From contig DAHWKJ010000077.1 in assembly GCA_027343695.1 (NCBI GenBank), forward strand, positions 1 to 60,899: a stretch of DNA of 60,899 nucleotides. Direction: 5' to 3'. Below the pieces are notes generated by a model. That model did no database searches, had not been told where the DNA came from, and saw only the letters and a list, made by a program, of their open reading frames with translations. Shown in pieces: positions 35,650 to 44,441 of the stretch; position 1 is the first letter of the stretch, and every line of letters begins with the position of its first letter. The DNA comes from Sulfobacillus sp. (GTDB lineage: Bacteria > Bacillota > Sulfobacillia > Sulfobacillales > Sulfobacillaceae). The position numbers and the translations under genes were made by a program.

Positions 35650-36918
35650 ATGTTTGTCGATGAGGTCCGGATTTTTGTGCAGGCCGGTAGTGGTGGACAA
35701 GGATCTGTGGCGTTCCGCCGAGAAAAGTTTGTCCCCAATGGAGGACCGGCCGGGGGAGATGGCGGTCGTGGTGGGGATATCATTTTTGTTGCCGAATCGG
35801 GGCTGACCACCTTAATGGATTTCCGCCATCAACGTCATTTTAAGGCGCAAAATGGAGATGCCGGAGGCAACAACAACCGACACGGGGCGGACGCCGACGA
35901 TGTTGTGGTGCGGGTGCCAATCGGCACGGTCGTCACCGATGATGAGGGGCGCCTGCTCGCCGACTTGGTTGAGCCGGGGGCGACCGCCGTAGTGGCTCGG
36001 GGAGGTCGGGGCGGTAAGGGGAACACCCATTTCGTGAGTTCCGTGCACCGGACACCGCGGATCGCGGAAGGCGGACAACCCGGCGAGCAACGTTGGGTGA
36101 ATCTCGAACTGAACTTGTTGGCGGATGTCGGATTGGTAGGATTTCCGAACGCAGGCAAGTCGACCCTCATTTCCGTGGTTTCCAAGGCGCGACCCAAAAT
36201 TGCGGATTACCCGTTTACGACTCTGGTGCCGAATCTTGGGGTGGTGACTCGATACGGTGATGATAAGCCCTTTATCATCGCGGATGTGCCGGGATTAATT
36301 GAAGGAGCGCACCTGGGCGCGGGCCTTGGGGACACGTTTTTGAGACATCTGAAGCGCACCCGGGTCTTAATTCACCTGGTGGATCTGACCCCGATGGAGG
36401 GCAGGGATCCCGTTACCGACTATCGCATTATCGAGCATGAACTGGCGGCATTTTCGCCGGAACTGGCGGAACGCCCCGTTATCGTGGTGGGCAACAAGAC
36501 GGATGTTCCGGATACCAGCCAATCGCTGGAGCGGCTAAAAGAGGCCCTCGCGCCGCGCGAGGTGTTTTCCATGTCGGCGGCTACCGGCGAAGGCGTCGAT
36601 ACCGTGATGTGGAAGGTCCAAGAGCTCTTACAAGCGATTCCTGTACCCGACAAGACTCCGCGTCAAATTGTGACACCGACCATTCGCGGATTTCACCTGG
36701 AACCTAAAGATGGTGGGGTTCGAATCGTTGGCGATGTGGAAGAGCGCGCCGCGATGACACTTTGGGGACGACCGGAAGCCGAAGAATACTTTTGCGAGTA
36801 TCTTCGCCGTCGCGGGGTACCCCAGGCCCTCAAACGCGCCAACATTGAGGATGACGCCTACGTTTACGTGGGGGAAGGGGTATTTCGGTGGCGGGAGCAC
36901 GAATTAGTCGTCGACTAG
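35650..36918 (+). CDS. obg: GTPase Obg (CgtA)
   Basis: Ribosome-associated GTPase acting in 50S maturation, stress signalling and, in Bacillus, sporulation initiation. 422 residues from ATG 35650 behind AGGAGG, 2 bp after the Spo0B-like gene. The glycine-rich OBG fold (GSGGQGSVAFRREKFVPNGG) covers about 1-155. The G domain shows GFPNAGKSTLI, DVPGLIEGA and NKTDVP. The C-terminal OCT domain (about 345-422) is complete. Confidence 0.98.
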   Translation: MFVDEVRIFVQAGSGGQGSVAFRREKFVPNGGPAGGDGGRGGDIIFVAESGLTTLMDFRHQRHFKAQNGDAGGNNNRHGADADDVVVRVPIGTVVTDDEGRLLADLVEPGATAVVARGGRGGKGNTHFVSSVHRTPRIAEGGQPGEQRWVNLELNLLADVGLVGFPNAGKSTLISVVSKARPKIADYPFTTLVPNLGVVTRYGDDKPFIIADVPGLIEGAHLGAGLGDTFLRHLKRTRVLIHLVDLTPMEGRDPVTDYRIIEHELAAFSPELAERPVIVVGNKTDVPDTSQSLERLKEALAPREVFSMSAATGEGVDTVMWKVQELLQAIPVPDKTPRQIVTPTIRGFHLEPKDGGVRIVGDVEERAAMTLWGRPEAEEYFCEYLRRRGVPQALKRANIEDDAYVYVGEGVFRWREHELVVD

Positions 36919-36964
36919 AGAAATTTCTCCGCGTGGCAGGAAAAAATTTCTTGAATGGCGAAGT

Positions 36965-37597
36965 ATGCTAGGAATGGGCACAAAGCGTCGAGCCGTGGGG
37001 CTCATGGGTGGGACATTTAACCCGATTCATTATGGACACCTGGTCACAGCGGAAGCCGCCCGGGATGCATTTCATTTGGATCGGGTCATCTTCATCCCCT
37101 CGGGGCATCCTCCCCATAAAGCAGAAGCGGGACTCGCTTCCGCCGAGCATCGGTACTTGATGACTTTTCTGGCCATTGCGCCAAATGTTCATTTTGAACT
37201 GTCACGTGTCGAAATCGAAAGGCAGGGACCATCGTATACGAGCGAGACGTTGCGTTTGTTTTATGAGCAAGATGACAGCGTGGACTGGTTCTTTATCACG
37301 GGAGCCGATGCGATTTTCGAAATTGCTTCGTGGCATTATCCAGAGAACATTTTTCGCTATGCAGAGCTCATCGCGGCCAGTCGGCCCGGGTATTCTTTAT
37401 CCCGGTTACAGGCCCTGACTGAGCAGTTAGGTGATGATCGGATGCGGCGGATTCATCAACTCGAAGTACCCGCACTCGCTATCTCATCAAGCTTGGTGAG
37501 GGATCGGATTCAATCCGGGTTATCGATCAAATATTTGGTGCCAGACGCCGTGGAACAGTATATTGCTAAGAATGTCTTGTACCAGGGCGGGCCATGA
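36965..37597 (+). CDS. nadD: nicotinate-nucleotide adenylyltransferase
   Basis: Adenylates nicotinate mononucleotide in NAD synthesis. 210 residues. The nucleotidyltransferase motif GGTFNPIHYGHL near residue 15 carries the catalytic GxxH...H. The C-terminal ISSSLVRDRI matches the ISSTxxR motif. Two ATGs lie close together (36965 and 36974); the first is used although its Shine-Dalgarno is weak. obg-nadD-yqeK-rsfS is the standard Firmicute order, here interrupted by an RRM gene. Confidence 0.96.
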   Translation: MLGMGTKRRAVGLMGGTFNPIHYGHLVTAEAARDAFHLDRVIFIPSGHPPHKAEAGLASAEHRYLMTFLAIAPNVHFELSRVEIERQGPSYTSETLRLFYEQDDSVDWFFITGADAIFEIASWHYPENIFRYAELIAASRPGYSLSRLQALTEQLGDDRMRRIHQLEVPALAISSSLVRDRIQSGLSIKYLVPDAVEQYIAKNVLYQGGP

Positions 37598-37716
37598 GTC
37601 GGATGAATGGTGTACGTATCGGCTATACTAGCGCTCACAGGTTCTATCTTATCCATCCCCAGGATGGACGGATCGGGCCGTGGTGCCTTGGGGACTAGGT
37701 TCAGGGAGGTTTGTTG

Positions 37717-37974
37717 ATGGGACGCACGTTATATGTGGGAAATTTACCGTGGAGTGCAAGTGAAGAGGAATTGGCGCAAGCTTTTGCCCAACACGCTAAC
37801 GTTTTAAGTGCACGGATCATAACGGATCGTGAGACCGGTCGGTCGCGTGGTTTCGGGTTTGTGGAAGTCGCCGATGAAGATGTGGAGCGCGCCGTAGAAG
37901 CCATGAACGGGACTCAACTAGCCGGTCGCGACATTATCGTGAACGAAGCTCGTCCGCGACAAAATAAGTATTAG
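37717..37974 (+). CDS. RRM-domain RNA-binding protein
   Basis: 85 residues consisting of a single RNA recognition motif. RNP2 is LYVGNLPW (residues about 4-11) and RNP1 is RSRGFGFVEV (about 44-53). The aromatic residues that stack on RNA (Tyr in RNP2, Phe x2 in RNP1) are present. ATG 37717 follows AGGGAGG. The tail NEARPRQNKY is short and basic. Bacterial one-RRM proteins of this type bind single-stranded RNA; targets here are unknown. It sits between nadD and yqeK. Confidence 0.92.
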   Translation: MGRTLYVGNLPWSASEEELAQAFAQHANVLSARIITDRETGRSRGFGFVEVADEDVERAVEAMNGTQLAGRDIIVNEARPRQNKY

Positions 37975-37985
37975 GGACTCTGTCT

Positions 37986-38023
37986 TCTTTTCTTTTCGAT
38001 GCGCCTTTGGTACAAAGAAAAGA
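37986..38023 (+). repeat. polypyrimidine/polypurine inverted repeat before yqeK
   Basis: TCTTTTCTTT (37986-37995) and AAAGAAAAGA (38014-38023) are perfect complements with an 18-nt loop. The 3' arm ends just before the yqeK Shine-Dalgarno (AAGGAGG). It starts 12 bp after the RRM gene stop. Confidence 0.55.
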
Positions 38024-38038
38024 TAAGGAGGGTGTTTG

Positions 38039-38602
38039 ATGAATCCCGATATTCTGTTGCCGAGGTTCAACCGATTGTCCGCACACCGTCAAGGGCATAG
38101 TCTCCGGGTGGCAGACCTGATGGTTGATTTAGCGAAGGTGCATGGACTAGATCCGGTGGCAGCGCATTTGGCAGGATGGGGCCATGACTTAGCGCGAGAA
38201 TTGTCCCGTGCCGAACTGCTTGTTGAAGCAGAACGGTGCGGGATTGCCATTGATATTTGGGCGCGCCAGGAGCCGGTGCTGTTGCATGGTCCGGTTGCGT
38301 CGTGTTGGCTTCATGCGCATGACGTAGGGGATATGGACGTCTACGAAGCCATAGACTACCATACAACGGGGGGACCCAATCTGGGAGTGTTGGCTAAAGC
38401 ACTCTTTATTGCGGATGGGGTCGAGCCGGGAAGGGATTTTGCAGCCCGCGAAAATATCTTACGGAAGGCTTTTTCGTCGCTGGATGAGGCGTTCCGCGAT
38501 CTGCTAGAAGAAACCCTAGGCTACCTGTCCCAACGCGGCCTCACACCGCATCCCAATATGATGGCAGCTATTGAAGAAGTTACCCAAGGGGGAAACGCAT
38601 GA
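38039..38602 (+). CDS. yqeK: YqeK-type HD-domain diadenosine tetraphosphatase
   Basis: HD hydrolase that cleaves Ap4A symmetrically in characterised Firmicute YqeK proteins. 187 residues from ATG 38039 behind AAGGAGG. Metal/phosphate residues: GHSLRVADLM (first His), AGWGHDLAREL (HD pair) and LLHGPVASCWL. DYHTTGGPNLG and the FIADGVEPGRDF segment are characteristic of the family. The stop overlaps the rsfS start (ATGA). Confidence 0.93.
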   Translation: MNPDILLPRFNRLSAHRQGHSLRVADLMVDLAKVHGLDPVAAHLAGWGHDLARELSRAELLVEAERCGIAIDIWARQEPVLLHGPVASCWLHAHDVGDMDVYEAIDYHTTGGPNLGVLAKALFIADGVEPGRDFAARENILRKAFSSLDEAFRDLLEETLGYLSQRGLTPHPNMMAAIEEVTQGGNA

Positions 38603-38946
38603 ACGATCCGTTAGATTGGGCGAAATCCGTAGCCCGGATCGCTGACGAACACAAAGGGGAACATATTGTTGTCTTAGATATGCGCGAGGTCACTTTGGTG
38701 GCCGATTATTTTGTGATTATCACCGGCCACAACCTGATTCAGGTAGGGGCTTTGGCTGACTATGTGGAAGAAGGCATGGCCAAAGTCGGCGTGGAGATGT
38801 TGACCCGAGTGGGCCGGAACCAAGCTCAATGGGTCCTCTTAGACTATGGCTCGGTGGTGGTTCATGTCTTCACGGAGGACGCCCGGAGCTACTACGATTT
38901 AGAAAGGCTATGGGGCGACGCGGAAATTGTCGCTTGGAACCAATAG
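38599..38946 (+). CDS. rsfS: ribosomal silencing factor RsfS
   Basis: Binds L14 and blocks subunit joining when nutrients fall. 115 residues. The family core is clear: DMREVTLVADYFVIITGHN, then GRNQAQWVLLDYGSVVVHVF and the ending YYDLERLWGDAE. Coupled to yqeK. A stem-loop at the stop marks the end of this long plus-strand run. Confidence 0.97.
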   Translation: MNDPLDWAKSVARIADEHKGEHIVVLDMREVTLVADYFVIITGHNLIQVGALADYVEEGMAKVGVEMLTRVGRNQAQWVLLDYGSVVVHVFTEDARSYYDLERLWGDAEIVAWNQ

Positions 38947-38969
38947 CGAGGCTAGCCCGCAGCCTCGCT
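38945..38969. terminator. stem-loop between convergent rsfS and MFS genes
   Basis: AGCGAGGCT (38945-38953) / AGCCTCGCT (38961-38969), a 9-bp perfect stem with a 7-nt loop. It overlaps both stop codons. T tracts are poor on either side, so a bidirectional terminator is plausible but not certain. Confidence 0.5.
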
Positions 38970-40157
38970 CACGTCGGACGCGCCGAGTGATCGTGTGCTG
39001 GTGTTCTTGGTGACGAGCCACCAAATGGCGATGGGGATAAAGAGAAGCCCCATGATGAACCAGGTCTTGGCGAGACCAATGCGCCCGACTAAGAGGGCGG
39101 TGACGTAAGGCGAGACGACGTTCACAATTCCGAGCACCTGGGAACGGAAGATGGCCACCCGGCCACGGATTTCGGTAGGCACAATACTGGCTAGCCAAGC
39201 CCGGCTCGGTGTCATCACAAAGCCGTTGGCGATTCCAATGACAAACGCCATGGCGAGTCCAAACACCCATTGTCCGGAAATGATGCCAAGGGCCAGCAGA
39301 GAAACAATGAGTAAAACCAGGGACAGGAAAATAGTTAGATGGTAGCGCGCATCGGTGAGCCATTTTTCTAACAAGGTGTCGCTTGCCAGAACCCCTAGCA
39401 GGAGCGCCAAGAAGAGAAAGTTGACCTCAGATGTCGGATGGTGCCACAGATCCTTGGCCGATAGGGCCAACAACATGTTGACGCCGCCGGTGACCAAACC
39501 CACCATTCCGATGAGGATCAATAGATAGCGCACTGCCACCATGTCGCGGTGGAAATGTAATCCTTCTCGGATTTGCGACCACCACGAGGCTTTTTGGGAG
39601 ACGTGTCCGGGCGGAATCGCGATCGCCCCGCGGGCAATCGCCACGAGAAGGTAGATAACGCCAATGACTAAAAACACCGGTCGGATGCCTAAAACGAGGA
39701 TCATGACACCGACGAGCACCAAGCCGGCTACTTGGCCGATGGAGTAGAGTTGACCAAGTCGCGCCAACGCCTTATTGATGGCCCCGCGATCAGGAACCAG
39801 GTCAGGAAGGACCGCTCGCTCTAAGGGTTGCGCAATCACCGAAACACTTTGAAAGAGGATTACCATGGCAAATGTCATCCACAATACCGGGTATAATGCG
39901 GTAAGGACGATGGCAATGGCGCGAATAGCACTGGTTGCGATAAGAGTGACCTTACGTGGTAGTCTATCGATATAGCCCGCGAGAATGCCCGAGAGGACGG
40001 CTTGCGGGACCGCTTGCAGTGCCATGAGCGTACCTAGGGAAAGCGCCGGGTGGTGGGGGGCCAAATGAATGACCCAGACGATCCATGCGACCTCTAAGAT
40101 CGCATCACCAAAATAACTGAGGGATTGCGAAGTCAAGAATCGGGAACTTGGCTTCAA
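38952..40157 (-). CDS. major facilitator superfamily transporter
   Basis: 401 residues with twelve hydrophobic helices in two halves. The N-terminal half has the loop 2-3 motif GYIDRLPRKVTLIATSAIRA (GxxxDRxxRR type). A later FVMTPSRAWLASIVPTEIRGRVAIFRSQ resembles MFS_3/enterobactin-exporter-like proteins. A drug or metabolite exporter is likely; substrate unknown. The start appears to be TTG 40157, with AGGAAGGAAG upstream. Confidence 0.88.
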   Translation of the reverse strand: MKPSSRFLTSQSLSYFGDAILEVAWIVWVIHLAPHHPALSLGTLMALQAVPQAVLSGILAGYIDRLPRKVTLIATSAIRAIAIVLTALYPVLWMTFAMVILFQSVSVIAQPLERAVLPDLVPDRGAINKALARLGQLYSIGQVAGLVLVGVMILVLGIRPVFLVIGVIYLLVAIARGAIAIPPGHVSQKASWWSQIREGLHFHRDMVAVRYLLILIGMVGLVTGGVNMLLALSAKDLWHHPTSEVNFLFLALLLGVLASDTLLEKWLTDARYHLTIFLSLVLLIVSLLALGIISGQWVFGLAMAFVIGIANGFVMTPSRAWLASIVPTEIRGRVAIFRSQVLGIVNVVSPYVTALLVGRIGLAKTWFIMGLLFIPIAIWWLVTKNTSTRSLGASDVSEAAG

Positions 40158-40251
40158 TGCGTCACTTCCTTCCTAGACCTACAATTCGCCAAATTTGCCA
40201 AGAAATCCTTTTTTCCGATAAATATTCATTCGACAAGGAGGAGTTAATGAA

Positions 40252-41223
40252 ATGAATCCCAGGATTCCCATCATATTGGACATGGATACCGGGATCGATG
40301 ATGCCCTAGCCATCATTTATGCCTTACAAAGCCCCACCTTAGAGGTTTTAGGGATTACTACCTGCTTTGGGAACGGGGATGTGGCGACCACCACCCGAAA
40401 CACTCTTATGATGGTCGAACTTTCAAAACACACAGTTCCCGTATACGCGGGAGCCCGAGATCCTTTGGTGGGTCAGTTTATTCCTACCGCGGAAGCCTTC
40501 CACGGACGGAATGGGCTGGGAGGCCTGACCGACCATCGGCCGCAACTTCGCGCTGAGGCCGAGTCGGCAGTCGACTATCTCCGTCGCATCATACGCAGTC
40601 GTCCCGGTGAGATCACGTTGGTGGTTACCGGACGCCTTACCAACCTGGCCAATGCCCTCAACGCCGATCCAGGGCTAGGTTTCTTAATTAAACGGGTGGT
40701 CCTGATGGGAGGAGCTGCTTTTGTTGGCGGTAACGTCACGCCCGTTTCCGAGGCTAACATTTGGGGGGATCCCGAGGCAGCCTGGGTGGTGTTCCATAGC
40801 GGGGTGGAGTTGGTGATGGTCGGTCTCGATGTCACCATGCAGGTCATGATTGAGGATGCCCAAGTTTCAGGGATGGACCCGCGGCGGGCCTACACGCCAG
40901 TGATTCAAGAAGCCTTGGACTTTTATCTCGCCGCCTATAATCCAGGTCAACCTAAAGGCCATCGTCAGGCTCCCTTACATGATCCATTAGCCGTAGCGGT
41001 GGCGGAAGATCCATCCCTCTGTGAGCTCGTAGGCTATCCGGTGGACATTGAGTTAGGGGGTACCATGACGCGGGGAATGACGGTTGTGGACCGTCGGTCG
41101 TGGATTCGGAACGATCCGAATGTCTTAGTGTGTCAAAGCGTCGATAGAGAACGATTTCTCCGAGAATTTTGCACGCGGCTCGGGTTTCCATTGCTCGATC
41201 CTGGATCGGTCGGACCGCTGTAG
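40252..41223 (+). CDS. inosine/uridine-preferring nucleoside hydrolase family protein
   Basis: Hydrolyses the N-glycosidic bond of ribonucleosides. 323 residues. The calcium-binding signature LDMDTGIDDALAI is at 9-21 (Asp10, Asp16, Asp17). Later conserved parts are the region TTCFGNG, VVLMGGA, the EANIWGDPEAAWVVF segment and the distal His in APLHDPLAVA. AAGGAGGAG precedes the ATG. Single gene between two terminator-like stems; purine or pyrimidine preference not assignable. Confidence 0.93.
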   Translation: MNPRIPIILDMDTGIDDALAIIYALQSPTLEVLGITTCFGNGDVATTTRNTLMMVELSKHTVPVYAGARDPLVGQFIPTAEAFHGRNGLGGLTDHRPQLRAEAESAVDYLRRIIRSRPGEITLVVTGRLTNLANALNADPGLGFLIKRVVLMGGAAFVGGNVTPVSEANIWGDPEAAWVVFHSGVELVMVGLDVTMQVMIEDAQVSGMDPRRAYTPVIQEALDFYLAAYNPGQPKGHRQAPLHDPLAVAVAEDPSLCELVGYPVDIELGGTMTRGMTVVDRRSWIRNDPNVLVCQSVDRERFLREFCTRLGFPLLDPGSVGPL

Positions 41224-41379
41224 GGCTCGAAACACGGCGGCTCGGGCTTCAGAAGGGGAACTGAGGAACGACTTAACAACTGGGGGCAGGTGATTCCGGT
41301 TTCGCGGCATGGCGGGAGTCCCTGTTGTGTGGGCGGAATTCCATTCGAGAAACGAGAAACCTCTCTACGGAAGAATTAA

Positions 41380-41414
41380 CGATGGGGGCCCATTTTTGCG
41401 GGGGGCCCCCATCG
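41380..41414. terminator. bidirectional terminator between nucleoside hydrolase and DUF255 genes
   Basis: CGATGGGGGCCC (41380-41391) / GGGCCCCCATCG (41403-41414), a 12-bp perfect GC-rich stem with an 11-nt loop, in the 227-bp gap between convergent genes. Flanking T tracts are short. Confidence 0.65.
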
Positions 41415-41450
41415 TGGTTAGATGTCTCGAGGAATCGGCGACGAGACCAT

Positions 41451-43238
41451 TTAGCTAGGAGGCAGTGCCCCATCTGGTTCGGTCATCGTCACTCCTGCTA
41501 ATTCTTGCAGCGCTTGCAAGAGACCTTCGGGTTCTGTAACCGGTGCGGCACAGACGGTACCGCGACAAATGTATAGCGCGGGGACGGGGATTTCGGGATA
41601 ATCACTCGCCTCGAATTCTGGACTCCCAATGGGCCAGGTACGGACAATGCGATTACGGTCGTATACGCCATACACGGCTTGTCGAAGGTTCGAACCGGAA
41701 CGGCTATGCGATTCCACAATGGTGGCGACCATGGGTTCCGCTTCGAGTCGGTCCACAACCACTGCCCAGGCGGCCGCGAAAAGTCCTTGTTCTTCAGCTG
41801 CGGGCGAAAAAGCCCCTAGGAGCGCTTCGGCACGGGTTTTATACTCCGGACGGTCGAGGATTCCCGCGAGCCGAATCCAGGCGCGTGCCATGGCGGCATT
41901 ATCGGTAAGCGGCTGTTGTCGATGACGCAAGCGACCGAATTCGGCATCTTGTTGCGGTTGATCGTGATAGACGCCATCTTCCCAGAGGATTTTATCCGCA
42001 TAATCGAGGAGGGTCTTGGCGCGTTCGAGGAAGAGGGGATCACCGCTATACTCGTAGGCATCGATGACCGCATTGGTCAAGGCAGCGACATCGGTGAGTA
42101 AGCCTAGGACTTGCGGCTGATCTCCGTTGTCATAGTGATAGAGACCGCGTTCGGGATCCCACATTCGGTCCCATAACACTTCGAGTGCGGTCATGGCGAT
42201 TGGGGCATATACCTGGGGATTAATCAGGGCTGCCGCAGACAACTGGGTCGAAATCATATAGGCGTTCCAATTGGTATGAATAACCGGATCTACAAACGGC
42301 GTGGTTCGTTTTTCGCGATCCTCTTTTGAGAGCCCATAGTATTCTTCGTCAGCATCCTGGGATCCCCCCCAGAGGCCGTTTTCGTTTAACAAGACCGTGT
42401 TGGCCCATTGGAGCGTGGCGTTGGCGACTTCTCGGTAGGATTCATCTCCCATGATTTGATACGCCTTTAAATAGAGTTTGGACAGGTGCGCATTTTCTTC
42501 GAGCATCTTCTCGAAATGTGGTACGGTCCACTCCCGGGTTGTTGAGTAGCGGAAAAACCCGCCTTCAATATGATCATATAAGCCGCCACCCGCCATAGCG
42601 TCCAGGGTTCTGGCGGTCATTCCAGCAGACCATCCGTCGCCGGTCGCTGTGAAAAATGTTAGGCAAAGGTCCCAAATGTCGACTTGGGGGAATTTTGGTG
42701 CCAAGCCAACTCCACCGTACGCTCGGTCAAATTGCTGCCGGACGAGATCCATAATTTTGACGACGGTTTCGTTGGTTGGTTGCGTTAAACTGGGATTGAT
42801 GGTGGGTGTTTGGGGCTCGGCCAACTGTTCCCCAATTTGGTCCCGATTCTCGCGCCAGTATTGTAGGACTTGATCCAAAAGGCTCAGCATTTGATCTGGG
42901 GGGACATAGGTGCCGCCGGTGATAATTTCCCCTGCCGCCGTTAAGATCGCGGTTGTGGGCCATCCGCCCATGTTATATCGGAGGTTAATGTCCGGACGCT
43001 GATCATTATCCACCCGAATTGCGATAAAATCTTCATTAATTCGGTTGATCACCTCAGGTTGACTATAGGTGGTTTCGTCCATGACGTGGCACCAATGGCA
43101 CCAGACGGCGGAGATCGACAATAAGATTGGTTTTTGTTCACTACTTGCGCGCATAAAGGCCTCATTGCCCCAGTCATGCCAATGAATCTCTTGGGCACGA
43201 TTAGGACGTGGGCTGAAACGGAAGATAGGTTCTGACAT
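41451..43238 (-). CDS. DUF255 thioredoxin-domain / glycosidase-like protein (YyaL family)
   Basis: 595 residues. An N-terminal thioredoxin fold carries the CxxC motif WCHWCHVM (Cys47, Cys50) and the cis-Pro region MGGWPTT. A long alpha/alpha-barrel domain resembling N-acylglucosamine epimerase folds follows (GGGLYDHIEGGFFRYS, VPHFEKMLEENA, GSQDADEEYYG). The family is near-universal, including human SPATA20, with no settled function. The inner ATG at 43238 is used because AAAGGA lies upstream of it. Confidence 0.92.
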   Translation of the reverse strand: MSEPIFRFSPRPNRAQEIHWHDWGNEAFMRASSEQKPILLSISAVWCHWCHVMDETTYSQPEVINRINEDFIAIRVDNDQRPDINLRYNMGGWPTTAILTAAGEIITGGTYVPPDQMLSLLDQVLQYWRENRDQIGEQLAEPQTPTINPSLTQPTNETVVKIMDLVRQQFDRAYGGVGLAPKFPQVDIWDLCLTFFTATGDGWSAGMTARTLDAMAGGGLYDHIEGGFFRYSTTREWTVPHFEKMLEENAHLSKLYLKAYQIMGDESYREVANATLQWANTVLLNENGLWGGSQDADEEYYGLSKEDREKRTTPFVDPVIHTNWNAYMISTQLSAAALINPQVYAPIAMTALEVLWDRMWDPERGLYHYDNGDQPQVLGLLTDVAALTNAVIDAYEYSGDPLFLERAKTLLDYADKILWEDGVYHDQPQQDAEFGRLRHRQQPLTDNAAMARAWIRLAGILDRPEYKTRAEALLGAFSPAAEEQGLFAAAWAVVVDRLEAEPMVATIVESHSRSGSNLRQAVYGVYDRNRIVRTWPIGSPEFEASDYPEIPVPALYICRGTVCAAPVTEPEGLLQALQELAGVTMTEPDGALPPS

Positions 43239-43343
43239 GCGGTCCATCCTTTCTCGGTGACGCGTCGACAATGGTTCGTACCTAATATAACAAATCTTTG
43301 CCGAGGAAGTACGAGACTATCCCCGTAATCTGGGAGGGACTTT

Positions 43344-44051
43344 ATGACCAAGTGGTTGATTGGGACGGGATTATCAAGCGCTATTGGGCAAGCCTTAGTG
43401 ACCGAATTAGGCCCGACTTGGCGTAGCCTCGGACTATCCCGGCACCTGGAGAGCAGTAAGTTTTCGGATGGGTGGTTACGGGCCGATCTGGCCAATCCTT
43501 CCGATTCATGGGCTCTGGAGCTTCCAAAAACCCTGCGCGAGCGCGGGATTGTACACGTGTCGGGCGTGGTGCATTTAGCTGGCGTGGTGTTTGCAGATCA
43601 GATCGAAGCGACCACGTTAGACGAATGGCATCGAACCTTGGCGGTGGATTTAACCGCGGCATTTCGGTTGCTCCAGGTCTTGAAGCCCTGGTTAGATCAT
43701 GCCTCGAGTGTGGTGTTGGTTTCGAGTGTCGACGCATGGATGCAGGCTCGAGAGGGACCTGCCGCAGCATATGGGGCTGCCAAGGCGGGGCTCATTGGAT
43801 TATCCCGGCAATTGGCGGCTGAGTGGGGACCAGCCGGGATTCGCGTCAACGTGGTCGCACCCGGGGCCCTGTCGACTGGTATGGGACCATACCCCGAGGT
43901 GGCGTCGGGCATTGCTGACCGTACCGCACTGCGGCGCTTAGGAGCTGCGTCCGAGGTGGCCCGGGTGATGGCATTTTTGCTGGGTGAGGGATCATCTTAC
44001 ATGACGGGAGCCGTATTACCCGTAGACGGTGGTCTAAATCTTGACTACTAA
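43344..44051 (+). CDS. short-chain dehydrogenase/reductase
   Basis: Classical SDR of 235 residues. The cofactor loop is IGTGLSSAIGQAL near residue 6, a variant of TGxxxGxG. Catalytic residues are visible: VVHLAGV, Ser in VSSVDAWM, the YGAAKAG Tyr/Lys pair, and the APGALSTGM loop. It ends MTGAVLPVDGGLNLDY, typical of the FabG-like group. GGGAGG precedes the ATG. Substrate unknown. Divergent from the DUF255 gene. Confidence 0.93.
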   Translation: MTKWLIGTGLSSAIGQALVTELGPTWRSLGLSRHLESSKFSDGWLRADLANPSDSWALELPKTLRERGIVHVSGVVHLAGVVFADQIEATTLDEWHRTLAVDLTAAFRLLQVLKPWLDHASSVVLVSSVDAWMQAREGPAAAYGAAKAGLIGLSRQLAAEWGPAGIRVNVVAPGALSTGMGPYPEVASGIADRTALRRLGAASEVARVMAFLLGEGSSYMTGAVLPVDGGLNLDY

Positions 44052-44212
44052 AGCCTGGGAGAGGTCTGGCTTCACGCGGGGGTACCCACCTATGGCCGGC
44101 CCCATAGAATAGGTACACTTTTAGGCTATGTGCAAAATGTGTTTGGATTGCGTCGCTTCTGGGCTTGATCTTCCGTTCGCAGCACGACCGGCCAAGGAGG
44201 TTGAAATACGAC

Positions 44213-44385
44213 GTGCGTATTGACGACATCCTACCCTGCCGCTGTTGGAATCCGCCGACGACGAGCCCTGCGAACCATGGGTAAGCGTAGACTACTATTG
44301 CGATTGCCCCCGTTGGTCCCGCAAGACGGACCTGCATCCCCGGTATGCGCTGTGCCAACGATATGGTGCAGGAAGTCCTTGCTGA
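44213..44385 (+). pseudogene. small Cys-rich gene, apparently frameshifted
   Basis: AAGGAGG at 44194-44200 precedes GTG 44213, which opens MRIDDILP and then stops after 23 codons. From 44236 the -1 frame reads well: LPLLESADDEPCEPW, then VSVDYYCDCPRWSRK and ALCQRYGAGSPC, stop at 44383-44385. Joining the two frames near 44234-44238 would give a peptide of about 58 residues with five Cys, possibly a metal-binding or small secreted protein. The sequence does not look like a programmed slippery site. No family recognised. Confidence 0.45.
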
Positions 44386-44441
44386 CACCAGGCCAAGGCC
44401 TGTAACGTCGAGGACGATTCGTTTCTCGGCCGCACGGTTCA

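Noticed and set aside
44230..44240. Programmed -1 frameshift in the small Cys-rich gene
   Set aside because: The TACCCTG sequence is not an XXXYYYZ slippery heptamer and I saw no stimulatory structure; a plain indel is simpler.
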